Positions 1-9,603 of a stretch of DNA of 64,000 bases are shown piece by piece (positions within the stretch are counted from its first letter, which is position 1; every line of letters begins with the position of its first letter). Source of the stretch: Flammeovirgaceae bacterium 311 (GTDB lineage: Bacteria; Bacteroidota; Bacteroidia; Cytophagales; Cyclobacteriaceae); NCBI GenBank assembly GCA_000597885.1, contig CP004371.1, forward strand, positions 2,062,501 through 2,126,500. Reading direction: 5' to 3'. A model generated the notes under the pieces. The model was not told the origin of the DNA and did not search any database. It saw only the letters and a list, made by a program, of their open reading frames with translations. Made by a program: the position numbers and the translations under genes.

Positions 1-1
1 G

Positions 2-1603
2 CCCGGTGGTTTATACAAGCTACGCGCCTATACCCAGTGGATGCAAAACTTTGGTGAAGAAACCTTCTTTACGAAAGAAATTCAGGTGCAGAAAATCATC
101 AATCCCAAACTGCTCCTTAAGCTCGATTTTGAACGCGATGCCTACGGCCCGTCGGAACTGTTGGTGGCAACTCTAAAGGCACGTGACCTGGAGAATAATC
201 CTATTGCCGAGCAGGAAATAAGCTATACCGTGCAGCTGGCCGGAAAGCAGCTACTAAGCAACAAGGTCAAGACCACTGCAGACGGTAGCCTGGACGTTAG
301 TTTTCGCCTGCCCGATTCCCTTAGCACTTCCGATGGACTCCTGAACATAATGGTGCCCCACAAAGGCGTTACGGAATCCATCTCACGCTCCATTCCCATC
401 ATCCTGCAACACATAGACCTGCTGTTTTTCCCCGAAGGAGGCGATCTGGTAAATGGCATGCGCAGCAAAGTGGCTTTTAAAGCCCTCAATGAATGGGGCA
501 AGCCCGCCGATGTTGAAGGGGTGGTGGTAGACGATTCGGGAAAAGAAGTTCAGTCTTTCAAAAGCTTTCACAAAGGCATGGGCGCCTTTATCTTCACACC
601 CGAAAAAGGCAGAAAATACAGCGCTAAAGTGACTAAACCAGTTGCGCTGGCAAAACAGTATAAACTCCCTGAGGCCATGGCAAATGGCTGGGGGCTGTCA
701 ATCGAGTCCAAAGATGAAAAAAGCCTGCAGGTCTCCGTTTACAGTCCACTGCCAAAACCGCTTTACCTGGTGGGCCAGGTCAGGGGAGAAATCTACTATA
801 CCAAAGAAATTCTTCCCGTCAAAGGCACCAACAAGCTGGTAGTACCTCTGGATAGTTTCCCGATCGGGGTGGCACAGTTTACACTATTCGACCATCAGCG
901 GCTGGAGCGCTGCGAGCGCCTGGTATTTGTAAACCAGCACCGAAAGCTCCATGTCGATATTACTGCGGATAAGGCCTACTACCAGCCCCGTGAAAAAGTA
1001 GAGCTGAACATCCGCACCTACGATGAGCATCAGCTGCCGCTCCCGGCCAGTCTTTCCCTGTCGGTGGTAGATGACAAGCTCATCAGCTTTGCCGACGATA
1101 AGCAGGACAACATTTTATCGCAGCTGCTGTTAAGCAGCGATGTACGCGGCAAAATAGAGGAACCTTCCTTTTACTTCGATACCGAAGAACCAAAAGCAAC
1201 CGAAGCCCTTGATTACCTGCTGATGACCCAGGCCTGGCGCCGCTTTAACTGGCAACAGTTGCAGGAGCAAAACAATAGTATCAGCTTCTATCCTGAAAAG
1301 CTTGGCGCTGTTTCCGGCAGGGTCATCAACACCAAAACCAACAAACCCGTTGAAGCCACCATTACGCTGGTGGAGGTTACAAATAAGCGCAGGGCTGCCC
1401 AGTTGAAGACCAAGCCCGATGGGAGCTTTCTGTTCCTGAAGGTAGACCCTGCTGCCGCCGTGCAGCTTTTCGCCAACAGCAAAGGGGTAAAACAGGAAAA
1501 CCTGCAGCTGGTGCTGGATAAAGATATTTCATCTAACTACGACTACCTTGCTGAAAGCGGTGTTATTCCTCCTGTAGAAGAATCATTTGCCATGTCAGCC
1601 TGA
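2..1603 (+). CDS. alpha-2-macroglobulin family protein, N-terminal part (cut by window start)
   Basis: The frame is open from base 2, so the real start lies left of the window; the ATG at 41 is internal. The visible ~533 residues look like the macroglobulin beta-sandwich domains of bacterial alpha-2-macroglobulins (PGGLYKLRAYTQWM at the left edge, FFPEGGDLVNGM further in), followed near residue 440 by a carboxypeptidase-regulatory-like fold (GRVINTKTNKP). Family members are large envelope proteins thought to trap proteases. The TGA at 1601-1603 is followed in the same frame by seven sense codons and then the ATG of the next coding region, which supplies the missing thioester half. The two are probably one gene interrupted by a stop codon; two adjacent genes is the alternative. 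The family is confident, the gene structure is not. Confidence 0.8.
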   Translation, partial: PGGLYKLRAYTQWMQNFGEETFFTKEIQVQKIINPKLLLKLDFERDAYGPSELLVATLKARDLENNPIAEQEISYTVQLAGKQLLSNKVKTTADGSLDVSFRLPDSLSTSDGLLNIMVPHKGVTESISRSIPIILQHIDLLFFPEGGDLVNGMRSKVAFKALNEWGKPADVEGVVVDDSGKEVQSFKSFHKGMGAFIFTPEKGRKYSAKVTKPVALAKQYKLPEAMANGWGLSIESKDEKSLQVSVYSPLPKPLYLVGQVRGEIYYTKEILPVKGTNKLVVPLDSFPIGVAQFTLFDHQRLERCERLVFVNQHRKLHVDITADKAYYQPREKVELNIRTYDEHQLPLPASLSLSVVDDKLISFADDKQDNILSQLLLSSDVRGKIEEPSFYFDTEEPKATEALDYLLMTQAWRRFNWQQLQEQNNSISFYPEKLGAVSGRVINTKTNKPVEATITLVEVTNKRRAAQLKTKPDGSFLFLKVDPAAAVQLFANSKGVKQENLQLVLDKDISSNYDYLAESGVIPPVEESFAMSA

Positions 1604-1624
1604 GGCTTTCCCCAGAATGCAGCA

Positions 1625-4345
1625 ATGGCAGAAATCATTGAAGTACCGGATGAGGAAGAGATCGAGGATATAACTTTCTCTGATATGGAATCAGTGCCTG
1701 CCACCAGCCAGACGGTGGTGTTGCAGGAAGATGTAGAGCAGCTGTCTGAGGTAGTGGTGGTGGGTTATGGCACACAGGAGCGAAAAAGCTTAACCGGTGC
1801 TGTAACCTCTATTCAGAAAGCAGAAATTGCCAGTCTGCCCAGCCAGAGCATAGAGCAGGTACTGCAGGGAAGAGTGGCTGGGGTGCAGATTGCCCAGAAT
1901 TCTTCCACACCCGGTGCCTCTGCAAACATCAGCATACGGGGTAGCAGCAGCATTGCCAATGGAGAACCACTCTATGTAATTGATGGCTTTCCGGTCCATA
2001 CCGGCGGTGGCAGAACCCAGTCAGCCCTTGGACTTGTATCTCCCGACGATATCCGCAGCATCAGTGTGCTGAAATCAGCAGAGGCAACGGCCATTTACGG
2101 CGCACGTGCTTCTAATGGGGTGATCCTGATCAATACCAAATCCGGCAGGTATTACAGTGCAGGCTTCACCACCAGCTACCCTGACAACTATGCCAGCCTC
2201 TACATCGCCCCCCGCAAATTTTCTCCTGTACGTGAGTTTTACAGCCCTGAATATTCAGAAAAAGAAGCTGTAGAGAAGCGTACTGATTTCAGGGAAACTA
2301 TTTACTGGAACCCACTGGTGCAAACCAGCCGCAAAGGCGAAGCCCGGGTAAGCTTTTATAATTCCGATGCCACCACCGCCTTTCGCGTTACTGCCGAGGG
2401 AGTTGCCGCCAACGGCTATGTGGGCCGTCAGGAGTGGGTGTACAGCACCACCCTGCCCCTAAGTGTGGAGGCAAAGATTCCTGCTTATCTCAGCTTCGAA
2501 GACAGGACCTCCATTCCCATTCAGCTCACCAACAATACCGACAGGGTGATAAGGGGTGAGTTACAGGTAACAGCACCTTCAGCCTTGAAACCACTTACCC
2601 CCTGGGATCCCCGGGTAGATGTGGCTCCCAACACAACTGCCACCTATTATTACGATGCCCTGGTACAGAACGAAGCGGGAAGTTTTGAGCTCCAGATCAA
2701 TTTTGAAAATGAGGAATTCAGAGACCGGGTGGTGCAAACTATCGAGGTGTTGCCAAAAGGCTTTCCGGTAGAGGTTTCCTTTTCAGGCCAGGAGCTGGAA
2801 AAAGCATTTTCATTTCAGATCAAGGATCCGGTACCCGGCTCACTTAGTGCAGGTTTTACCGCTTACCCGAATGTGGTGGGCGATTTACTGGCTGGTATTG
2901 CTGGTATGCTGCGCCAGCCGCACGGCTGCTTTGAGCAGGTCTCCTCCAGCACCTACCCCAATGTGCTGGCCCTGCAGTTTATGCGCGAAACCAATGGTGC
3001 TGACCCTGCCGTTGAAAAAAAGGCCCTGGCCTACATCAGAGATGGCTATAAGCGCCTGGCTGCCTACGAAACCGCCCAGGGTGGCTTCGAGTGGTATGGC
3101 GATACCCCTCCGCATGAGGGACTCACCGCCTTTGGCCTGCTGGAGCTAACCGAAATGAAAAAGGTATGGGAGGGTGTAAGCACACCGCTGCTCAGCAGAA
3201 CCAAACAATTTTTGCTCGACCGGCGCATGGGCGACGGCAACTTTAAGCAGGATAGGGGTAAATACGGTTTTTCCGGTGCCAGCAGGGAAGTAACCAACGC
3301 ATATATCGTCTATGCCCTCTCAGCCTGCGGAGTAGACAAACCCATTCAGAAAGAATATGAGCTTGCCTACCAGGAGGCCCTGAAGAGTGGCGATGCTTAC
3401 CGCCTTGCCCTCATGGCCAATGCTGCCTATCTGCTAAAAAAAGAAGATGGTGCAAAAATAATGATGCAGCGCCTTAGAAAGCAGCTTAAGGAGGAAGGCT
3501 TGGGCAAACTGAAGGCCGACCACTCCTTGGTGAGAAGCTATGGGAACTCCTTGCAGATAGAAACAGCCTCCCTGATTGCTTTGGCCATGATGAAGGAGGC
3601 GCAGCCCCAGCTCATGCAGCTTCAGGAAGCCATCAATTACCTGGTGGGCAGCAGATCCCACGGCTATTTTGGCTCCACCCAGGGCACCATATTGGCTTTA
3701 ACAGCCCTGACAGAATTTGCAAAATTCTCCCGTAAAAGCCAGGATGATGGCCTGATTGCACTCTACCTGAATGGCAATGCCCTGGCCACCACCCGTTATG
3801 AAAGGGAGCAGCGGGAAGAAATTCTTCTGGCAAGCCTGGAGAATAAAATGGCTGTAGGCAACCAGAGCTTCAGGGTAGTATTCGACGACACCAGGGAGGC
3901 CCTGCCCTACTCCTTCAACGCCCGCTGGACCAGCTACACCCCTGCCTCCAGCAAAGCCTGTCTGGTAGACCTAAACACAAAGCTTTCTGCTGCCGAAGTT
4001 AAGCAGCATGAGACTATTCGTTTAACCACCACCCTCACGAATACATCTGCCAGTGGAATTCCGCAAACAGTTGCCATTGTAGGCATACCGTCAGGGCTTA
4101 GTGTGCAGCCCTGGCAGCTCAGGGAGTACCAGGAAAAAGGGCTCTTTGACTTCTACGAAGTGCAGGGCAATTTCGTGATCTTGTACTACCGCGAAATGGC
4201 CCCCAAAGACAAGCGGGTTATCTCTCTGGACCTGCGGGCCGAAATTCCCGGCACCTACCAGGCCTCTGCCTCCAGCGCCTATCTCTACTACACCAACGAG
4301 CATAAAGACTGGGAGGCGGGAGAAACGGTAAAGGTGTTAAAATGA
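1625..4345 (+). CDS. alpha-2-macroglobulin thioester half with embedded SusC-type TonB plug
   Basis: 906 residues in the same frame as the preceding region. Residues ~40-175 are a TonB-receptor plug of the SusC/RagA type (SEVVVVGYGTQERKSLTGAV, then PLYVIDGFPV, then ATAIYGARASNGVILI), with no beta-barrel after it. The rest is the C-terminal half of an alpha-2-macroglobulin: MG domains, a thioester domain with HGCFEQ near residue 435 (Cys and Gln of the CxEQ thioester kept), alpha-helical repeats to ~residue 720, and a C-terminal beta domain. No signal peptide and no clear ribosome site precede the ATG, which favours a continuation of the upstream reading frame. Likely envelope-located; the plug might dock the protein to an outer-membrane partner, which is inference. 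Confidence 0.8.
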   Translation: MAEIIEVPDEEEIEDITFSDMESVPATSQTVVLQEDVEQLSEVVVVGYGTQERKSLTGAVTSIQKAEIASLPSQSIEQVLQGRVAGVQIAQNSSTPGASANISIRGSSSIANGEPLYVIDGFPVHTGGGRTQSALGLVSPDDIRSISVLKSAEATAIYGARASNGVILINTKSGRYYSAGFTTSYPDNYASLYIAPRKFSPVREFYSPEYSEKEAVEKRTDFRETIYWNPLVQTSRKGEARVSFYNSDATTAFRVTAEGVAANGYVGRQEWVYSTTLPLSVEAKIPAYLSFEDRTSIPIQLTNNTDRVIRGELQVTAPSALKPLTPWDPRVDVAPNTTATYYYDALVQNEAGSFELQINFENEEFRDRVVQTIEVLPKGFPVEVSFSGQELEKAFSFQIKDPVPGSLSAGFTAYPNVVGDLLAGIAGMLRQPHGCFEQVSSSTYPNVLALQFMRETNGADPAVEKKALAYIRDGYKRLAAYETAQGGFEWYGDTPPHEGLTAFGLLELTEMKKVWEGVSTPLLSRTKQFLLDRRMGDGNFKQDRGKYGFSGASREVTNAYIVYALSACGVDKPIQKEYELAYQEALKSGDAYRLALMANAAYLLKKEDGAKIMMQRLRKQLKEEGLGKLKADHSLVRSYGNSLQIETASLIALAMMKEAQPQLMQLQEAINYLVGSRSHGYFGSTQGTILALTALTEFAKFSRKSQDDGLIALYLNGNALATTRYEREQREEILLASLENKMAVGNQSFRVVFDDTREALPYSFNARWTSYTPASSKACLVDLNTKLSAAEVKQHETIRLTTTLTNTSASGIPQTVAIVGIPSGLSVQPWQLREYQEKGLFDFYEVQGNFVILYYREMAPKDKRVISLDLRAEIPGTYQASASSAYLYYTNEHKDWEAGETVKVLK

Positions 4346-4349
4346 TCAT

Positions 4350-4377
4350 AAGAGGGAGCTTCCGGTTCCCTTTTTTT
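4350..4377 (+). terminator. rho-independent terminator
   Basis: An AGGGA...TCCCT stem followed by a run of seven T, directly after the stop of the macroglobulin gene. Confidence 0.65.
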
Positions 4378-4486
4378 GTGTCTGCACATAAGTAAAGCAA
4401 TATTTCCGCTGCTTACTTACATTTCCGTTCAATCTGATATAATTATTGTTATTTTTATACTGTCAAACCTGTATAAACCACTCTAA

Positions 4487-7400
4487 ATGCAGCGGCTTCT
4501 CCCTATTTTTCTAACATTTATGGCCTTGCTTCTGGCCGGCATTCCTCTTTTTGCCCAGGAAGCCTTTGCTCCCGAACATCGTTATTTCCAGGGGGAGGTA
4601 ATTCGTAAAGTGAGTGTGGGCGCTGATGGTATCTGGGTAATCAAGGGAGAAGACAGCACAGGTTTGGCCCGGCTAGACTGGCAGGGAGCTACACATGATT
4701 ATACAGCTACCCTTGGTTTACATCAGCCTTTGGCAGGTGTAGTAGGTAAGTATAAGGAAAGGGCATTTATCCTTACAAAGCAAAAACAGCTGTTTGCATT
4801 TGATAAGCAGGCGAGTATTCGTATAGCACAGGAACAGGGTATAGATGTTGAACGTGTCAATGATTTGTATGGCAGCCCCGGCTACACAAGAATTGCAACC
4901 GAAAAGGGTGTTTTTGAAACTTATGATGATAAAAAATTCAGCCAGGCAGCCAACACCTCCAGCCGGGAATATACAACAGTAAGTGCTAATGCCCAGCACT
5001 TTATAGATGTACATCCATATCATGTTCTTACAAGTAAATATTCTACCCTGCAGTACAACTTCAGCCCTATTACAGATGGTGAAACAAGAAACTACAGTAC
5101 GTTCTCTGGATCATACAGTACCAGGTTCTATTCAGAAACTACTGTAGGCATGCCCAAAAATATATTAGCGAATGAGGTGAGGCGTACGGGCAGTCTGATT
5201 GATGTTGAAATTCTTTTAGGCACTAAAGATGGTCTGTATGTAAACAGAAAACAGCAGTGGATTGGTAACGGAGGCATATATAAGGAAAAATTGTACACTT
5301 ACCTGATGGACACTACCATTTATGCACTGAAAAATTATAGAGACTATACATTTATCGGCAGTAACAAAGGACTTTACTATTATACAAGCTCTTTCAGAAC
5401 TGAGTATGATGGCAAAATAACCCAGGTAGTACTCGATGATAGCTACATTATATATGATATCGCTGTTCAGGAAACTGAACAAATCATCTGGCTGGCAACC
5501 AACAAAGGACTCCTGAAAGTAGCGAACCATTACAAGCTTACCCGCAATTACCAGAATAACAGTATTTTATGGGCTAAATCTTTAGCAGGCAAGCTAAACA
5601 AACGCATAAACTCTACTATCACTGATCCTGCAGGTTTTGTCTATGTAACCGGCTATTTCAGCGGAATCCTTGAGTTTGATGGCAATACCATGTATGCTCA
5701 AAATGCCAAGGACTACTTTCTTGCCAAGCTAAGTGCTACAGGAGAGCTGGTATGGATACGTACCGCAGCAAATAACACCACAAATGGCAGTGCCATAAAC
5801 GAAGAAGGACATCGCATAGGACTGGACAGCCAGTATAACATTTACACTACTGTACATCTGCAAAACCACTCCCCTGCTTCGGCTAATTATAGTTTTGGAA
5901 GCGGTGGTGAGTTAAATAATTCATCAACCACCAAAACCCTGCTACTAAAGTATTCAGCAGAGGGTGAATTGCTGCAGATGAAAGAACTTACAGGATTTAC
6001 AGATTTTCGTGAAACGCAAATTGGGGTAGATCATCAGGATAACTTTTACTTCTCCTGTAAACTGGAGAGCACTAATCCTTACAACCTACCGGCAGGCAGA
6101 GCCGTGGTAAAATTCAATCCTGATGGGCAGCAAATCTGGGCCAGAAGCTTTCCTCTGGCGCTTGAAAAATTCAATCCAGGGAAAGAAGGTAAATTCTATC
6201 TAAGCGGCTATTTCAAAGAAGCCCTCACCGTTGGTACCATAACATTACAGTCTCCTGTACAGGATAATCTGGCAATTATTTCTTTTGACGAAAAGGGTGA
6301 GCCACTCTGGGGCAATATGGTCCGGAACTTTTCAGATTCCTATCGCAGCAGACCTTCCCCACATGAATGGGAGATACAGGCAGATGGCGGCGGCAATACT
6401 TATGTTGGAGGAACTACGGACGGTGCGGCCAAATTCGATGCATATGGGGTGAATGATATGAATGGAGGCGGGGCTTATTATTTTTTAGCTAAGCTGGATA
6501 GCGATGGAAAATACCTGTGGGCACAGCATTTTGGTGGAGCGAGAAGCAGATTAGCCTTCAAGGACCTGGTGGTGGATGAGCAGGGCAACGCTTATATCAC
6601 AGGTCATGCAAAAGACTGGCTTCAGTTTGGTGGTAAGAAGATAGAAGCTGTTAATGATTACCGCATCCCTAAAATATACCTTGCAAAATTTGATTCATCA
6701 GGCAACAGCCAGTGGGCGCAAGCACTGCATGATGTACAGTTCGAAGGCACAGATGATCACTTCTTCAGCACCGGTAAGTCTCTCGCCCTAACACAGAACG
6801 GAGTATTGATATCCGCACGAATTGTTAATGACTTTGTACTCAATAATATATTGATAAACAAGCAGGCGGAAAGAGGTGCCTTCTATGCTGAAATCAGCGA
6901 CACCTATACCCCAACTCCCTATAACCTTGTTAAGGGAAGATCTTTCATAGATAAAAATGGAAATAATATATTTGATGAGGGGGAAAATGCATTAGTAGAT
7001 CAGGTGATCAAAGCCGACCCCGGCCCCTGCTATACAACAACAGATTACTCAGGTAATTATGAATTAAGGTTAGGCACTGGCCAGTACACCATTAACCAGC
7101 TCATTCCCAGGTATACCGATAAAAAAATCATTCAAAGTGCACCAGAAGGCCCCCACACAATAGTGCTCCATGAAGTTGGTACAGAAAAGTCTGGTGTTGA
7201 TTTTGCAAATACCATTGATACGCTTGCCCGGCAGCCGGTACATGAAGAAGTGCTTCCACCCCAGGAACCTGCAAATCTTATTTTTGACTTTTCTTCCTCT
7301 ACAAGCCGCAGATGTTTTGAGGGCACCTCTACCGTTGTAGTGTACAATACCGGCCGTGGCGATGCTGAAGATGTTATGGTTGTGGTAGAATATCCGGAGC

Positions 7401-9457
7401 ATATAATTCCCAGTAGCAGTAGTCCGGCCTGGCTTAAGAAAGAAGGAAATATATTAACATTCAAGATTAACCGTCTGGAAGCCAACAGCTCTCAATACAT
7501 CAGAATCAGGGATTATGTTAGTTGTGAGGATGAATCTATCAGGGGTATGGAACAGTGTATCAAGGCGTACCTTAATCACACGAATCCTACGGAGCCTGAC
7601 CCTGACTGGGACAAGTCAGACATTGAACTAACTGCAGCATGCAAGGATAATGGCTTTGTACGGGTTAATATGAAGAATACCGGCGCCGGTAATATGGCCG
7701 ATAGCGCAATTTTTAATATTTATTTAGATCAGGCAAAGGTACACACAGGCAAATACAAGCTTGCCAACGGAGAAAGCCTGATCCTGAACCTGCTTGCCAA
7801 TGGGCAGCCATTGTTGTTTGAAGCCCTGCTGAGTCCACATCATCCCCTGAAGAAATCTGTTACTATTAATGTAGAGGGATGTAATACCGCTACCTTACCC
7901 ATTATTGCGGGGAATATGGAACCTAACCTTCTACCAGAGACCCTCCGGGAAAGCATGCAAATGGTATGTATGGAAATCATAGACAGCTTTGACCCAAATG
8001 ACAAACAGGTAGTGCCGGCTGGTATAACAGCGAACCATAATATTATGGGAGATGAGTTCCTGGAGTACACCATCCGTTTTCAGAACACAGGTACTGCCGC
8101 TGCCATCAATATCAGAATTACTGATAAACTGGACAGAAACCTTGACCTTAGTACCTTAAAGATCGGGGCAGCCTCTCACCCTATGACCTGGGAGGGAGAG
8201 ACAATGGGCAGTATTGCATCCATTACCTGGCGATTCAATAACATCAACCTCCCCGACAGTAATGCCAATGAACCTGCATCACACGGTTTTGTAAAGTTCA
8301 GGATCAGGCCCAAACAGAGCTTGGAAAAGGGTACTATTATAAAAAACAAAGCAGACATTTACTTTGATTTCAATAGCCCTGTTACTACAAATGAAGTTTT
8401 CAATACCATTGGTTTGCCGGAGCTGGTACCAGGCAGGCGGGTGGTAATCCAGCCTTGCGATGCCCGTGTAAACCTAGCGGAAGAGCAAAACACTGAAGTT
8501 TTAGTATGTGGGGATGATCAATACCAGCTTTCCCGCCTGCTGCCTCCGGCAGGAAGCGGTCAATGGAAAGTTACCAGGGGCACTGCTATTGTAGAAGATC
8601 CCTTCAGCCACCAAACCCTGGCCAGCAATCTTAGCCTTGGCGAGAATGAGTTCAGCTGGGAGGTTACCTACTGCGACCAGGTAGTGAGCAGTAAAGTTAC
8701 TGTTATCAGGGAGCAGCCCCTTGAACAGCCACAGGCCACACATCCTGCCTATATCTGCCAGGGAGAGCCCTACCCTGCCATTACTGCCACTGGCGAAGGT
8801 GTGGAGTGGTACCGGGATGAAGCCCTGACCCAGCTTGTCCTCAGGGGCAACACCTATCAGCCATTGGGGCAGCAGTCAGAAATGCTCTATGTGATCCAGA
8901 GAAACAAGCACTGCAGCAGTGCTCCTACCGTGGTACCGGTGGTGGTGCACCAGCAGCCGCTACCTCCTGTAGCCACACCGGTAGAAACTTGTGTAGATCT
9001 GGTGCCTCCTGTACTTACTGCACAGGGCAGCAACCTGCGCTGGTACGCTGATGCGGGTAAACAGCAATTGCTGGCAGAAGGTGAAAACTTTTCCCCTGCG
9101 GATATGGGCTCCCGCAGCTACTGGGTTACCCAAAGCAGCGAGTACTGTGAAAGTACACCTGCTGAAGTGCAATTTACAGCTAAACTATACGACCCAGCCA
9201 AAGCTAAAATAGCCAACGTAGTAACCCCCAATGGAGATGATAAGAACCAGCTCTACTATGTAAAAGACTTTGAAGGCAAGGAATGTATGGGTGAATTCAT
9301 CTCTATTAAGATTTATAACCGCTGGGGCAGGCAGGTCTATGAAAGTAAAGCAGCAGATTTTAAATGGGATGCCAGCCAGCTTCCTACAGGTGTTTACTAC
9401 TACCGCATGGATTATCAGCTAAATAAGTTCCAGGGTTCTATTCAGGTGCTAAGGTAA
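4487..9457 (+). CDS. giant type IX-secreted multidomain protein (first of a tandem pair)
   Basis: 1656 residues. Signal peptide in the first ~23 residues, ending FAQEAF. Residues ~60-350 hold propeller-type repeats (GTKDGLYVN, GSNKGLYYY, ATNKGLLKV). Residues ~365-800 hold SBBP-like repeats (GNTYVGG, GNAYITGHAKD, each followed by FLAKL/YLAKF and W). A SdrD/Cna-B-like domain starts near residue 814 (GRSFIDKNGNNIFDEGE), a DUF11-like domain near 1168 (FDPNDKQVVPAGI, YTIRFQNTGTAA), then two Ig-like units (AYICQGEPYPAI, WYRDEAL) and a gliding-motility-type C-terminal sorting domain from ~1574 (ANVVTPNGDDKNQ, IYNRWGRQVYES). That last domain marks export by the type IX system to the surface. Next gene is a full-length paralogue. 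Role unknown; probably adhesive or structural. Confidence 0.88.
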   Translation: MQRLLPIFLTFMALLLAGIPLFAQEAFAPEHRYFQGEVIRKVSVGADGIWVIKGEDSTGLARLDWQGATHDYTATLGLHQPLAGVVGKYKERAFILTKQKQLFAFDKQASIRIAQEQGIDVERVNDLYGSPGYTRIATEKGVFETYDDKKFSQAANTSSREYTTVSANAQHFIDVHPYHVLTSKYSTLQYNFSPITDGETRNYSTFSGSYSTRFYSETTVGMPKNILANEVRRTGSLIDVEILLGTKDGLYVNRKQQWIGNGGIYKEKLYTYLMDTTIYALKNYRDYTFIGSNKGLYYYTSSFRTEYDGKITQVVLDDSYIIYDIAVQETEQIIWLATNKGLLKVANHYKLTRNYQNNSILWAKSLAGKLNKRINSTITDPAGFVYVTGYFSGILEFDGNTMYAQNAKDYFLAKLSATGELVWIRTAANNTTNGSAINEEGHRIGLDSQYNIYTTVHLQNHSPASANYSFGSGGELNNSSTTKTLLLKYSAEGELLQMKELTGFTDFRETQIGVDHQDNFYFSCKLESTNPYNLPAGRAVVKFNPDGQQIWARSFPLALEKFNPGKEGKFYLSGYFKEALTVGTITLQSPVQDNLAIISFDEKGEPLWGNMVRNFSDSYRSRPSPHEWEIQADGGGNTYVGGTTDGAAKFDAYGVNDMNGGGAYYFLAKLDSDGKYLWAQHFGGARSRLAFKDLVVDEQGNAYITGHAKDWLQFGGKKIEAVNDYRIPKIYLAKFDSSGNSQWAQALHDVQFEGTDDHFFSTGKSLALTQNGVLISARIVNDFVLNNILINKQAERGAFYAEISDTYTPTPYNLVKGRSFIDKNGNNIFDEGENALVDQVIKADPGPCYTTTDYSGNYELRLGTGQYTINQLIPRYTDKKIIQSAPEGPHTIVLHEVGTEKSGVDFANTIDTLARQPVHEEVLPPQEPANLIFDFSSSTSRRCFEGTSTVVVYNTGRGDAEDVMVVVEYPEHIIPSSSSPAWLKKEGNILTFKINRLEANSSQYIRIRDYVSCEDESIRGMEQCIKAYLNHTNPTEPDPDWDKSDIELTAACKDNGFVRVNMKNTGAGNMADSAIFNIYLDQAKVHTGKYKLANGESLILNLLANGQPLLFEALLSPHHPLKKSVTINVEGCNTATLPIIAGNMEPNLLPETLRESMQMVCMEIIDSFDPNDKQVVPAGITANHNIMGDEFLEYTIRFQNTGTAAAINIRITDKLDRNLDLSTLKIGAASHPMTWEGETMGSIASITWRFNNINLPDSNANEPASHGFVKFRIRPKQSLEKGTIIKNKADIYFDFNSPVTTNEVFNTIGLPELVPGRRVVIQPCDARVNLAEEQNTEVLVCGDDQYQLSRLLPPAGSGQWKVTRGTAIVEDPFSHQTLASNLSLGENEFSWEVTYCDQVVSSKVTVIREQPLEQPQATHPAYICQGEPYPAITATGEGVEWYRDEALTQLVLRGNTYQPLGQQSEMLYVIQRNKHCSSAPTVVPVVVHQQPLPPVATPVETCVDLVPPVLTAQGSNLRWYADAGKQQLLAEGENFSPADMGSRSYWVTQSSEYCESTPAEVQFTAKLYDPAKAKIANVVTPNGDDKNQLYYVKDFEGKECMGEFISIKIYNRWGRQVYESKAADFKWDASQLPTGVYYYRMDYQLNKFQGSIQVLR

Positions 9458-9603
9458 TATTGTATAGAAACCATTTGTGCTGAAACAGGAGATGAAGCGA
9501 ATTAACCATAGAAACCTTCTCTGTTATGCCATTTGCCTAACAATATTACATGTTTCCACCTGATAATCTGATCATCGTTAACTTGCAAAATCCAACAACA
9601 TAT

